A stretch of DNA of 64,000 nt from Sphaerisporangium rubeum (GTDB taxonomy: Bacteria > Actinomycetota > Actinomycetes > Streptosporangiales > Streptosporangiaceae): NCBI RefSeq assembly GCF_014207705.1, contig NZ_JACHIU010000001.1, positions 6,874,501 to 6,938,500 on the forward strand. The letters run 5' to 3'. The translations under genes were made by a program, and so were the position numbers. Shown here piece after piece: positions 56,692-64,000 of the stretch (the first letter of the stretch is position 1; each line of letters starts with the position of its first letter). A model generated the notes under the pieces. That model had not been told where the DNA came from. It was given only the letters and a program-made list of their open reading frames with translations, and made no database searches.

Positions 56692-58194
56692 GTGGATCTG
56701 GATTTCTGGCTGCTGCTCGCATCCGCCGTCGTCATCGTCGCCATCGCCTCAGTGCGTGTCGCCCACCGCACGGGACTCCCCAGCCTGCTGATCTACCTCG
56801 GCCTCGGCCTGCTGCTCGGCGAGGCGGGATTCGGCATCCACTTCGAGAACGCGCACCTGGCCCAGCAGATCGGCCTGATCGCCCTCGCGGTGATCCTCGC
56901 CGAAGGTGGTCTCACCACCCACTGGGAGCACGTGCGGCGGGCCGTACCGACGTCCCTGGTGCTCGCCACCATCGGCGTCGCCGTCAGCATCGTCGTGCTC
57001 GCAGGCGCCGTGCACTGGCTCCTGGCCTTCGACTGGCGGACGTCCCTGCTGCTCGGCGCGGTCCTCGCCTCCACCGACGCCGCCGCGGTGTTCTCCGTGC
57101 TGCGCCGGCTGCCGCTGCCGCCACGGCTCGCCGGCATCCTGGAGGCCGAGTCCGGCTTCAACGACGCGCCGACCGTCATCGTCGTCATGATGCTGAGCAC
57201 CGGCAGCGGCACCCTGCCGAGCGTCGGCCACGTCGTGATCGACGCCGTGCTCGAACTGGCCATCGGCGCCGCCGTCGGCCTCGTCGTCGGCCCCGTCGGC
57301 GCGTACACCCTGCGCCGCGTCGCGCTCCCCGCGTCCGGCCTCTACCCCATCGCGGTGCTCGCGCTCGCCTTCGTCACCTACAGCGGAGCCACGCTTCTGC
57401 ACGGCAGCGGCTTCCTCGCCGTCTACCTCGCCGCGCTCGTGCTCGGCAACGCACGCCTGCCGCACCGCATGGCCACCCGCGGATTCGCCGAAGGCGCCGC
57501 CTGGCTCGCGCAGATCGGGCTGTTCGTCATGCTCGGCCTGCTCGCCAGCCCCTTCGAACTGCCGTCCACCATCATCCCCGGCATGATCGGCGGCCTGGCG
57601 CTCGTACTGCTCGCCCGCCCCCTGTCGGTCGTCGTGTCCGCGCTGGTGACCCGGCTCGTCCGCATCGACACCCTGTCCGTGCGCGAACAGATCTTCCTGT
57701 CCTGGGCCGGCCTGCGTGGCGCCGTCCCCATCGTGCTCGCCACCATCCCCTGGGCCGCCGGGGTCGTCGGCGCCAAAGGCATCTTCAACGAGGTCTTCGT
57801 CATCGTGATCGTCTTCACGATGGTGCAGGGCCCGACGCTGCCGTACCTCGCTCGCGTCCTCGGCATCAGCGACCCCGGCGAAGCCCGCGAACTCGGCGTG
57901 GAGTCCGCTCCCCTGGAGGAGCTCAACGCCGAGCTCCTCCAGATCGCCATTCCACCCGGCTCGCTCCTGCACGGCGTCGAGATCTTCGAACTACGTCTCC
58001 CCTCCGACGCGGCCGTCACCATGATCGTCCGTGACAACCACTCCTACGTCCCCGAACCCACCACCCGCCTCCGCTCCGGCGACCAACTCCTCATCGTCAC
58101 CACCGCAGCCCTACGCCAAACCGTCGAACGCCGCCTCCGCGCCATCAGCCGCCGCGGCAAACTCGCCGGCTGGTTCGGCGAACGCGGCGAATGA
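56692..58194 (+). CDS. Cation (K+ or Na+)/proton antiporter, NhaP2/CvrA type
   Basis: 500 residues. About twelve membrane helices of CPA1 type (FWLLLASAVVIVAIASVRVA; LLLGAVLASTDAAAVFSVLRRLPLP; FLSWAGLRGAVPIVLATIP), with the conserved acidic TDAAAVF and ESGFNDAP. A cytoplasmic TrkA-C/RCK-C-like domain (about 405-490; SLLHGVEIFELRLPSDAAVTMIVRD) probably senses a ligand. GTG 56692 follows GGGAGG closely. The preferred ion cannot be told from sequence. Confidence 0.93.
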   Translation: MDLDFWLLLASAVVIVAIASVRVAHRTGLPSLLIYLGLGLLLGEAGFGIHFENAHLAQQIGLIALAVILAEGGLTTHWEHVRRAVPTSLVLATIGVAVSIVVLAGAVHWLLAFDWRTSLLLGAVLASTDAAAVFSVLRRLPLPPRLAGILEAESGFNDAPTVIVVMMLSTGSGTLPSVGHVVIDAVLELAIGAAVGLVVGPVGAYTLRRVALPASGLYPIAVLALAFVTYSGATLLHGSGFLAVYLAALVLGNARLPHRMATRGFAEGAAWLAQIGLFVMLGLLASPFELPSTIIPGMIGGLALVLLARPLSVVVSALVTRLVRIDTLSVREQIFLSWAGLRGAVPIVLATIPWAAGVVGAKGIFNEVFVIVIVFTMVQGPTLPYLARVLGISDPGEARELGVESAPLEELNAELLQIAIPPGSLLHGVEIFELRLPSDAAVTMIVRDNHSYVPEPTTRLRSGDQLLIVTTAALRQTVERRLRAISRRGKLAGWFGERGE

Positions 58195-58517
58195 CCACCC
58201 GACGGGCCTCTGACGTCCTCCTCGCGCGTACGGCGAGCGACCCCAGCAGCCCCAGGCACCGTCCACCACCAACCCACCTCATAGACCAATGCTCACACCC
58301 CGGGCCGACCGGCACCTCGAACATGGCGGCCACCAGGCGGATCTCGGCCCCCCGACCTCCCAGTAGCCTGTCCTGACCAGCGGTTCCCCACCCCGCAACG
58401 ACCCCTTGGACCGGGATTAGAAAGCTTCCGGGTGGCGTTTACCCTAGTCGGCTGCGTACCATTAGCAGTCGCACCGGTAGAGTGCCAATCAGGCTTGAGC
58501 CATATAAGGAGGAGTGC
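58195..58517. other. Intergenic region before the zinc-ribbon gene
   Basis: 323 bases. No gene is supported. The right end holds a CIRCE-like operator (58462-58488) and the ribosome binding site AAGGAGGAG; a -10-like TACCAT lies at 58457. Confidence 0.6.
58462..58488. promoter_or_regulatory. CIRCE-like HrcA operator
   Basis: TTAGCAGTC, nine bases, GAGTGCCAA. The consensus CIRCE is TTAGCACTC-N9-GAGTGCTAA, so each arm has one change and the 9-9-9 spacing is exact. It lies 29 bases before the GTG of the zinc-ribbon gene. Heat-shock control by HrcA is inferred. Confidence 0.8.
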
Positions 58518-58829
58518 GTGCCTACCTACCAGTACGCCTGCACCGCGTGCGGTGAGGGCCTCGAGGTCGTCCAGCGCTTCACCGACGACCCCCTGACCAC
58601 CTGCCCCCAGTGCCAAGGCCAGCTCCGCAAGGTCTTCTCCGCCGTAGGCATCGTCTTCAAGGGCTCCGGTTTCTACCGCACCGACAACCGGTCCTCCAGC
58701 TCGTCCAGCACCACCAGCACCACCACCCCCGGCTCGTCCACCACCCCGGCGACCGACCCCACCCCCAAGAAGGAACCGGCCACCACAGCCCCTTCCTCCT
58801 CCAGCACCACCACAACCTCAGCCGCCTGA
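58518..58829 (+). CDS. FmdB/Ruc-type zinc-ribbon protein with disordered tail
   Basis: 103 residues. The N-terminal zinc ribbon has four cysteines (YACTACGEG and TTCPQCQGQ) within PTYQYACTACG, the FmdB start. The last 55 residues are Ser/Thr/Pro-rich and disordered. It resembles mycobacterial Rv0991c (Ruc), a redox-switched chaperone of the HrcA regulon (family knowledge), and the CIRCE-like site upstream supports that. GTG 58518 has AGGAGGAG five bases upstream. Confidence 0.9.
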   Translation: MPTYQYACTACGEGLEVVQRFTDDPLTTCPQCQGQLRKVFSAVGIVFKGSGFYRTDNRSSSSSSTTSTTTPGSSTTPATDPTPKKEPATTAPSSSSTTTTSAA

Positions 58830-58834
58830 CCCCC

Positions 58835-58860
58835 GGTTGTACGGCCCCGGCCGTACAACC
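58835..58860. terminator. Hairpin terminator after the zinc-ribbon gene
   Basis: GGTTGTACGGC, loop CCCG, GCCGTACAACC: a perfect 11-bp stem six bases after the stop codon. Confidence 0.85.
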
Positions 58861-59179
58861 ACTCGGGGGATACGGCCCTGAATGTCCCGATCATGCCGGC
58901 ACTCGACCGGCTGGCCGTACCACACCTCGGGCCTGTGGACTTCGCCTTCAGCCATGCCTGTGCTCCCTTGGGCCACCGCCAATCGGCGCAGATGTGGCGA
59001 ACCGAAAGGAACCGGCGCTCCTTTCCGGCCACCGGCGCACGCCATCGACACGAGCACGGCACCCGTGAAGAGCTGAAAGACAGTCCCGCGGCGCGCGCGG
59101 GACCTGCGGCCCCAGGGTTTTCCACAGGATGAACCCCAGCCCCCTTCCCCCTTTTCCACAGCGCGCTAATCTCTCGCCC
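58861..59179. other. Intergenic region before mtnP
   Basis: 319 bases with no supported gene. It presumably holds the mtnP promoter; no clear operator or ribosome binding site is visible. Confidence 0.5.
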
Positions 59180-59986
59180 ATGGTCATGACAGCGGACATC
59201 GGCGTCATCGGCGGCTCAGGGTTCTACACCCTCCTGGACGACGCCAAAGAGATCGAGGTAGACACCCCGTACGGCCCCCCGAGCGACGTCATCACAGTGG
59301 GCCAGATCGGCGACCGCTCCGTGGCGTTCGTCCCCCGCCACGGCCGGGACCACCGCTACCCACCCCACCGCATCCCGTACCGCGCCAACCTATGGGCCCT
59401 CCGCTCCCTAGGCGTCCGCCAGGTGGTGGCCCCCAGCGCCGTAGGTTCTCTCCGCGCCGACTACGGCCCCGGCACCCTGGTGATCCCCGACCAACTCATC
59501 GACCGCACCTCCGGCCGAGAGCAGACCTACTACGAGGCCGGCGCCGCCGTCCACGTCTCCTTCGCCGACCCGTACTGCCCCCGAGGCCGCGCTCTCGCCT
59601 ACGAGAAAGCCGTCGCCGAAGACTGGCCCGCCGTCGACGGCGGCACCCTGGTCATCATCGAGGGCCCCCGCTTCTCCACAAGAGCCGAGTCGAAATGGTT
59701 CAGCTCCAACGGCTGGTCCATCATCGGCATGACCGGCCACCCAGAAGCCGTCCTCGCCCGCGAACTCGCCCTCTGCTACACCCCCCTTGCCCTGGTGACC
59801 GACCACGACGCCGGCGTGGAAGCCGGCGAAGGCGTCACCCACGAAGAAGTCCTCACCTTCTTCGCCGCCAACAGCCAACGCATGCGCACCCTCGTGGCCT
59901 CCGTGGTGAACGACCTCTCCCTCGACCGCACCTGCCCCTGCCCCGAGACCCTCACCGGCATCCCCCTCCCTCTGACCCTCCCTTGA
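59180..59986 (+). CDS. mtnP: S-methyl-5'-thioadenosine phosphorylase (or related purine phosphorylase)
   Basis: 268 residues. Phosphorolyses methylthioadenosine in methionine salvage. DIGVIGGSGFYTLLDDA, VAFVPRHGRDHRYPPHRIPYRANLWAL, VAPSAVGSL, IEGPRFSTRAESKW and GMTGHPEAVLARELALCY are the family motifs. The start is ATG 59180 or ATG 59186; no strong binding site is visible. It is followed 40 bases later by an SAF-domain gene. Substrate choice between methylthioadenosine and other nucleosides cannot be settled here. Confidence 0.93.
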   Translation: MVMTADIGVIGGSGFYTLLDDAKEIEVDTPYGPPSDVITVGQIGDRSVAFVPRHGRDHRYPPHRIPYRANLWALRSLGVRQVVAPSAVGSLRADYGPGTLVIPDQLIDRTSGREQTYYEAGAAVHVSFADPYCPRGRALAYEKAVAEDWPAVDGGTLVIIEGPRFSTRAESKWFSSNGWSIIGMTGHPEAVLARELALCYTPLALVTDHDAGVEAGEGVTHEEVLTFFAANSQRMRTLVASVVNDLSLDRTCPCPETLTGIPLPLTLP

Positions 59987-60026
59987 TCCGCAACCATCAC
60001 CCACACCTCATCCTCAGGAGCCGGCG

Positions 60027-60656
60027 ATGCGGCCGACATCACCCCCACTCCGGCTGATCGTCCGCCATCGCCGGCTCCTGGCGGCCCTTCTGGCAGCCAC
60101 CGCCCTGTGGTGCGCCACCCTCGCCGTCCGGCCACAACCCACCACCGCCGTCCTCGCCGCAGCCCACGACCTCGGCAGCGGCCCCCTGACAACCGGCGAC
60201 CTCACCACCGTGAACCTCCCCACCACAACCATCCCCGACGGCGCCATCCGCCCCGGCACCGACGTGACCGGCCGCCTCCTCGCCGCCCCCCTCCGCCGCG
60301 GAGAGCCGATCACCGACATCCGCCTCCTCGGCCCCACCCTCGTGGACGCCTATGGCCCCGGCATGCGCGCGACTCCCGTACGCATCCACGACCCGGCCAC
60401 CGCCTCCCTCCTCCACCCCGGCGACACGGTGGACGTGATCGGCACCACCACCCAATGGGACGACACCTCTGCCCCAGCGTCCCCCACCGTCATCCGCTCA
60501 CTGAAAGTGATAGCCACCCCGAAACCACCCACCGACCAGCTGACCGACGCCGGCACCCTGATCGTCCTGGTGACCACCCCCGACCAGGCCACCACCCTGG
60601 CCCACGCCGCCACGACATCTCGCCTCTCCGTGACCATCCACGGCAGAGCAGGCTGA
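60027..60656 (+). CDS. SAF-domain protein (CpaB/RcpC-like)
   Basis: 209 residues. One N-terminal membrane helix (LLAALLAATALWCATLAV), then an SAF domain: VLAAAHDLGSGPLTTGDLTTVNLPTTTIPDG and GRLLAAPLRRGEPITDIRL. It resembles the N-terminal part of CpaB/RcpC proteins of Flp pili, but no pilus genes are nearby, so the role is open. AGGAG precedes ATG 60027. It converges with the carboxypeptidase gene, with four bases between. Confidence 0.85.
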   Translation: MRPTSPPLRLIVRHRRLLAALLAATALWCATLAVRPQPTTAVLAAAHDLGSGPLTTGDLTTVNLPTTTIPDGAIRPGTDVTGRLLAAPLRRGEPITDIRLLGPTLVDAYGPGMRATPVRIHDPATASLLHPGDTVDVIGTTTQWDDTSAPASPTVIRSLKVIATPKPPTDQLTDAGTLIVLVTTPDQATTLAHAATTSRLSVTIHGRAG

Positions 60657-60660
60657 ACCC

Positions 60661-61755
60661 CTACAACAGCGACCCAAGCTTCGGGTCATACTCCCAGTGC
60701 CAAGGCTCGAACGGACTGCTGTAGGCCCATTCCGGGTGAATCCACCCGAACCTCTTCCCGTTCGCCTCAAGCCAGTTGAACTGCGGCGACCGGAACCTGT
60801 CCACCCCACCGCAAAGATCAACCGCCAGCCCCAACCCATGGTTACTCCGCCCCGGCACCGCCGCGAACCCCGGCCGCCGGTAGAACACCGCCTGCTGCTC
60901 CCCCAGGCTCCGATAACTGTCCGTCACACACATCGGTCTCCCGAACTGCTTCCGGTAAGCCTCATTGAGCGCCACGAACGCGATCGCCGCATCCGCCCGC
61001 AACTGCTCCCCCCGCTGCTGCAACGGACAGAGCACATCCACCGGCAACAACCCATTGGGAAACTCATCCGCCGCGTTGACCTGCGTAGGATCACAAGCCG
61101 CCCCCGTACGTCCCCCCGCGTTGACCTTCACCCCAAGCTTCACCAGCGTCCGCGTCAGCGTCTTCACCACACTCGCCGACCGCTTCCGCAACGTATCGAT
61201 CTCCATGCTGAGCTGCGCCTCGACCAGCAGCTTGTTGGCCCGCAGATCCTGCGCCTGCGCCGCCAGCTTCTGCTGCTCCTGATACAACCTCCCCGCGTCT
61301 TCCAGCACCTCGTCCCGCCCCGACACGAGATACGTCATATCGCTCAACGCACGAAGACTGCCCTCTTCCTGCCCCGAGAACAGCGGCGCCAGATCCCCAC
61401 CCGAAGGCGCCTGGTACAGCGACTGCACAAGATCAGCCAACGGCTTCCGCAACTTGGACAGCTCGACATTCGCCTTCTGCAGCTCCGCCAGCTTCCCCTT
61501 CAGCTCCTTGTCAGCCTTGACGAGCGTAGCCTGCCGCCGCTCCAACGCCTTGGTGGCCTCCGCCAGCCCCTTGGACGCCTTCTCAGCCTCCCGCCGAAGC
61601 TTCGTAAGATCCCCCGGCGCATCCACCGTCTTCTCAGCACCCCCCACCCAACCCCACCCCTCCACCCGCACCGCCCCAGCAGCCCCCCCAGCCGTGACCA
61701 GCGAAACCACCGCCATCACCACAGCCACAAGGCCCACCGCCCGAGGAGCCGGCAC
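60661..61755 (-). CDS. Secreted coiled-coil D-alanyl-D-alanine carboxypeptidase (M15B/VanY type)
   Basis: 364 residues. Signal peptide about 1-30 (AVGLVAVVMAVVSLVTAGGAAGA), then a long coiled coil (about 45-230: LRREAEKASKGLAEATKALERRQ and onward), as in envelope hydrolase regulators. The C-terminal peptidase domain has VTDSYRSLGEQQAVF, the zinc motif RSNHGLGLAVDL and EPWHWEY. It trims peptidoglycan stem peptides. GTG 61755 is chosen because GGGAGGGGG lies upstream; a longer frame upstream has no family support. Confidence 0.92.
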   Translation of the reverse strand: MPAPRAVGLVAVVMAVVSLVTAGGAAGAVRVEGWGWVGGAEKTVDAPGDLTKLRREAEKASKGLAEATKALERRQATLVKADKELKGKLAELQKANVELSKLRKPLADLVQSLYQAPSGGDLAPLFSGQEEGSLRALSDMTYLVSGRDEVLEDAGRLYQEQQKLAAQAQDLRANKLLVEAQLSMEIDTLRKRSASVVKTLTRTLVKLGVKVNAGGRTGAACDPTQVNAADEFPNGLLPVDVLCPLQQRGEQLRADAAIAFVALNEAYRKQFGRPMCVTDSYRSLGEQQAVFYRRPGFAAVPGRSNHGLGLAVDLCGGVDRFRSPQFNWLEANGKRFGWIHPEWAYSSPFEPWHWEYDPKLGSLL

Positions 61756-61985
61756 AGTAAGCCCCCTCCCTTTACCCCAGATTGACCCGCACCCGGCACG
61801 CACGTTACTACAGCCAGCAAGCCCCCGCCCCCAACTCCAGCCACCCGATATATGCAACTAACACCCCAAATCCCCCACCCCAAAGCCCTCCCGAACCCCC
61901 CCACACCCCACCAGCCCTCCATCACAACCCCCCGAGACCCTCCCCACCCACCAACCCCGCATCCACCCCCTCCACTCCAACTCCC

Positions 61986-62738
61986 TCAGCCCCCACGCAC
62001 TTGTACAACTCCCGGCCCCCCACTAACACCACCCCTCCAACTCTGCCAAACCACCACCCACCCATCAGACCCCCAATCAACCTCGCCCCCTCCACCCGCC
62101 ACACCTCCTGCCTTCTCTCCCCCACCCGAGAAAACCTCTCCATCCCCCCTAGGCAGCCGACCCCCCAAGCCACCCCCACCAACCCCCCCTCCCAAGCCAC
62201 CCCCACCAACCCCCCCTCCCAAGCCACCTGCACCGACCGGCCTTCCCAAGTCGCCTCCACCGACCCGCCCTCCCAAGCCACCCCCACCACGCAGACCTCC
62301 GCCTCCCGCCTCCCGCCTCCGACCTTCCGACCGCTCACCACCCCCCTCAACAGCACCTCGAACCCCACCCCCCTCCCGTACCGACCGCCCTGAACTCCCT
62401 CCCCTACCACCGCCACACCCCACGACCCCAGCAACCGTCTCCCCCACCTCCCCAAGACCACCGCGACCCTCCCCACCCAAACCCCCCGATCCCCTACTCT
62501 CAAGCCCACCCTCGACCCGCCCCCAAACCCGCACCCGCTCCAACCGCGGCACCTTCCTCCCCTCCACCCCCAAAACCCCCGACTCCTGCCCTCCCTCCAT
62601 AGACCCCCCCACAACCACCCCATCCCCGTACCCATGAACCTCAGCCATCACCAGCCCACCCCCCATCCCAGCAGGCACGACCACCCCCAGCACAACAACA
62701 GCAACCCGCCCCCGCCACCGATCCTTGATCCCTCTCAC
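61986..62738 (-). CDS. Possible secreted glycine-rich protein
   Basis: About 250 residues if real. It begins VRGIKDRWRGRVAVVVLGVVVPAGMGGGLVMAE, a convincing signal or anchor helix, then becomes Gly/Val/Glu/Arg-rich with nine-residue GLGGGVGGG repeats. No domain is recognised. The start (GTG 62738) has no good binding site, and open frames also run on the opposite strand because the region almost lacks A/T-rich stops. The C-rich composition could equally be non-coding. Confidence 0.35.
   Translation of the reverse strand: MRGIKDRWRGRVAVVVLGVVVPAGMGGGLVMAEVHGYGDGVVVGGSMEGGQESGVLGVEGRKVPRLERVRVWGRVEGGLESRGSGGLGGEGRGGLGEVGETVAGVVGCGGGRGGSSGRSVREGGGVRGAVEGGGERSEGRRREAGGGGLRGGGGLGGRVGGGDLGRPVGAGGLGGGVGGGGLGGGVGGGGLGGRLPRGDGEVFSGGGEKAGGVAGGGGEVDWGSDGWVVVWQSWRGGVSGGPGVVQVRGG
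62167..62298. repeat. 27-bp tandem repeat, about 4.9 copies
   Basis: Units start at 62167, 62194, 62221, 62248 and 62275. The first two are identical, beginning AAGCCACCCCCACC and ending CCCTCCC. Later units differ mainly at every third base, so the nine-codon reading could be kept in one plus and one minus frame. The G-rich minus strand has runs that could form G-quadruplexes. Confidence 0.88.
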
Positions 62739-62880
62739 GCCCCGGCACCCTAGCCACCCAACCACCCCCTCACCCCCAACCCATCCACCGCTTTACCTCC
62801 TCCCACCCTCCCCAACACCCCCACCCCTCCCCACCACGCCACACCCACCCTCACCTTTCGGTACGCTTACCCCAGACCCA

Positions 62881-62953
62881 GCCTCCGTAGCTCAGGGGAT
62901 AGAGCACCGCTCTCCTAAAGCGGGTGCCGCAGGTTCGAATCCTGCCGGGGGCA
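62881..62953 (+). tRNA. tRNA-Arg(CCT)
   Basis: 73 bases. Acceptor GCCTCCG pairs with CGGGGGC (one T-G pair), anticodon stem CCGCT/AGCGG encloses CTCCTAA (anticodon CCT), and the T arm has GGTTCGAATCC. No CCA is encoded. A convergent tyrosine integrase gene follows, so its 3' end is probably an integration site. Confidence 0.95.
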
Positions 62954-63010
62954 CATACCGACCAGCACAAACCCTGCCTGAGCAGGGCTTTCCCTCCCAT
63001 GCCTCTACGA

Positions 63011-63045
63011 TCGCGTGCAGCCGTAGGCCGTCGTGTGCAGCCGTA
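63011..63045 (+). repeat. Two direct repeats of GTGCAGCCGTA at 20-base period
   Basis: TCGCGTGCAGCCGTA (63011-63025) and TCGTGTGCAGCCGTA (63031-63045) differ at one base. They lie between tRNA-Arg and its integrase, where arm-type integrase or excisionase sites are expected (inference). Confidence 0.5.
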
Positions 63046-63116
63046 TGTCACCCGTCGCGGGATATACGCGGGATGGAGCGTAAGCCGTTCTGCCAGGTCA
63101 GCCACGGAAAACAGAA

Positions 63117-63140
63117 GGACCCCGGGATGACCCGGGGTCC
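63117..63140. terminator. Hairpin terminator of the integrase gene
   Basis: GGACCCCGGG, loop ATGA, CCCGGGGTCC: a perfect 10-bp stem. On the minus strand it is followed by TTCTGTTTTCC, fitting termination of the integrase gene. Confidence 0.87.
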
Positions 63141-63158
63141 GTAGCACAGCGACGCGGA

Positions 63159-64000
63159 TCAGCCGTTCAAGGCGTCACCGATCTTGAGATTCGCCGGTTC
63201 CTGTTGACCTTCGATGCATTTGGCGTAGACGCGTAGCAGAACGTCGACGCTGTGGCCGGCACGCTTGGCCACTTCGGTGGCCGGCACCCCGGCGTTAAGC
63301 CACAGCGATACCGCCGCGTGCCGAAGATCGTAAGGACGGGCAGCCAGCGGCGAGGCGACCTGTTCCGCGGTCAACGTCACACGCCGAACCTGCTGCCAGA
63401 CACCCGAGTACGCCGAGGACGAGAACGGCTTGCCTTTGGACGTGCGGAACAGTCGACCGTCATCAGCGACCCCGTACCGGTCGAGGTGCGCACGCAAGAC
63501 GGCCACGAGGGCCGGAGGGATCGGGATCTCCCGGGTGTCGTCCTTGGCGCGATGCTTGAGCCCCCGCGTGTCGTGGGTCTCTCCGGAGTTGGTCCATCTC
63601 TTGTTGGCCTGTGGACGTGCCTTCTCAACGGTCAGCAGTCCCCATCCGACCTCAGGCAGTTCACAGTTCTCACGTCGCAGTCCGGCAGCCTCTTCCGGCC
63701 GCAGAGCCGCGTAGTACATGCAGGCGAACATTCCATGCAGCCGCTTTCCCCTCGTACGGCCGATCGTCGGAACTGCCGCCAGCAGCGCCCGCGCCTGTTT
63801 CGGATTCACGACGGTGCGCGGGTCGATGGTGCCGGTCGCCTTTGGCGGCTTCCACTTGATGGCATGCAGCGGGTTGGCCTGGAGTTCTTTCTGCTCTACG
63901 GCGAGTTCCAATAGATGATGGAGAACTTCACGCTTCCGGCGCACCGTGTTGGCAGCAGCATCCTTACCGGCGAAGGTCACCGAGATGGCATCGAGAGCGG
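63159..64000 (-). CDS. Tyrosine integrase of a second element (N-terminus outside the window)
   Basis: About 280 C-terminal residues are visible; the frame continues past position 64000, so the N-terminal part is missing only because the window ends. The core-binding domain ends near WKPPKATG. The catalytic domain has Arg in AALRPEEAAGLRREN, Arg/His in YDLRHAAVSLWLNAG, His in AGHSVDV and Tyr in LLRVYAKC. Its 3' end faces tRNA-Arg 205 bases away, the usual layout for an element integrated in that tRNA. The rest of the element lies to the right. Confidence 0.92.
   Translation of the reverse strand, partial: ALDAISVTFAGKDAAANTVRRKREVLHHLLELAVEQKELQANPLHAIKWKPPKATGTIDPRTVVNPKQARALLAAVPTIGRTRGKRLHGMFACMYYAALRPEEAAGLRRENCELPEVGWGLLTVEKARPQANKRWTNSGETHDTRGLKHRAKDDTREIPIPPALVAVLRAHLDRYGVADDGRLFRTSKGKPFSSSAYSGVWQQVRRVTLTAEQVASPLAARPYDLRHAAVSLWLNAGVPATEVAKRAGHSVDVLLRVYAKCIEGQQEPANLKIGDALNG

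Noticed and set aside
62167-62298. CRISPR-like repeat array
   Set aside because: Units are contiguous 27-mers without spacers and there are no cas genes; it is a tandem repeat.
61852-62637. Plus-strand proline-rich protein
   Set aside because: No ribosome binding site, signal peptide or recognisable domain; the minus-strand frame at least has a credible signal segment, though that too is uncertain.

Overview
The window is chromosomal DNA of a high-GC actinomycete. Many starts are GTG with purine-rich ribosome binding sites. The host gene order (glmU-prs-rplY; ispE-rsmA-tatD-metG-rsmI-PMT; galU-moeA-moaC-mog-rimJ-glpR; ppk next to a mutT1-like gene) matches actinobacterial chromosomes. Secreted GH10 xylanases with CBM2 modules, two protein O-mannosyltransferases and a pSAM2-type integrated element suggest a filamentous soil actinomycete, perhaps Streptosporangiales. 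That family-level placement is an inference.

Layout. 1-3.9 kb (minus): rplY (cut by the window edge), a small secreted cysteine protein, prs, glmU and tRNA-Gln. 4.2-10.9 kb: acyl-CoA desaturase with paired operator-like repeats, a TetR regulator with a charged coiled-coil tail, then a polyphosphate group (ppk1, a Nudix/phosphatase fusion, CYTH-CHAD). 10.9-14.1 kb: the divergent tam/tamR pair and an ABC-F ATPase. 14.1-22.1 kb: ispE, rsmA, a divergent kinase/FG-GAP pair sitting where rpfB is often found, tatD and metG. 22.2-29.4 kb: a glycosylation cluster (GT2, GT-C, PMT, rsmI, second PMT). 29.4-32.9 kb: an unknown protein, a small membrane protein, hemerythrin and a YihY/BrkB protein. 32.9-37.5 kb: a xylan locus of two GH10-CBM2 proteins around a CE2/SGNH esterase. 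37.8-41.2 kb: DUF5997-like and LysR-effector-domain proteins, GNAT, MarR and NmrA.

41.29-49.94 kb is an integrated element bounded by 45-bp direct repeats made from the 3' part of tRNA-Ala(CGC). It carries a TPR/XRE regulator, two small overlapping genes, a candidate defence pair (HEPN-like protein plus PD-(D/E)XK-like nuclease), a KorSA-like GntR regulator with strong operators, a RepSA-like initiator, Xis, tyrosine integrase, and a TIGR02391-type HEPN gene at the right end. No FtsK-like transfer gene is present, so it looks like a pSAM2-related element that cannot transfer by itself.

49.9-58.2 kb (mainly minus): tRNA-Ala, glpR/sepX-like gene, rimJ-like GNAT, mog, moaC, moeA/glp and galU; then a 5-FTHF cyclo-ligase, LCP transferase and cation/proton antiporter. 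58.4-62.9 kb: a FmdB/Ruc-type zinc-ribbon gene under a CIRCE-like operator, mtnP, an SAF-domain protein, a VanY-type carboxypeptidase and a very C-rich low-complexity stretch with 27-bp tandem repeats. 62.88 kb to the end: tRNA-Arg(CCT) followed by a convergent tyrosine integrase, the edge of a second integrated element.

Most notable points: the HEPN/nuclease pair on the element; a GH10 xylanase whose catalytic nucleophile Glu is Gln; a 137-bp identical inverted repeat between the two PMT genes; and the CIRCE-like site before the zinc-ribbon gene.
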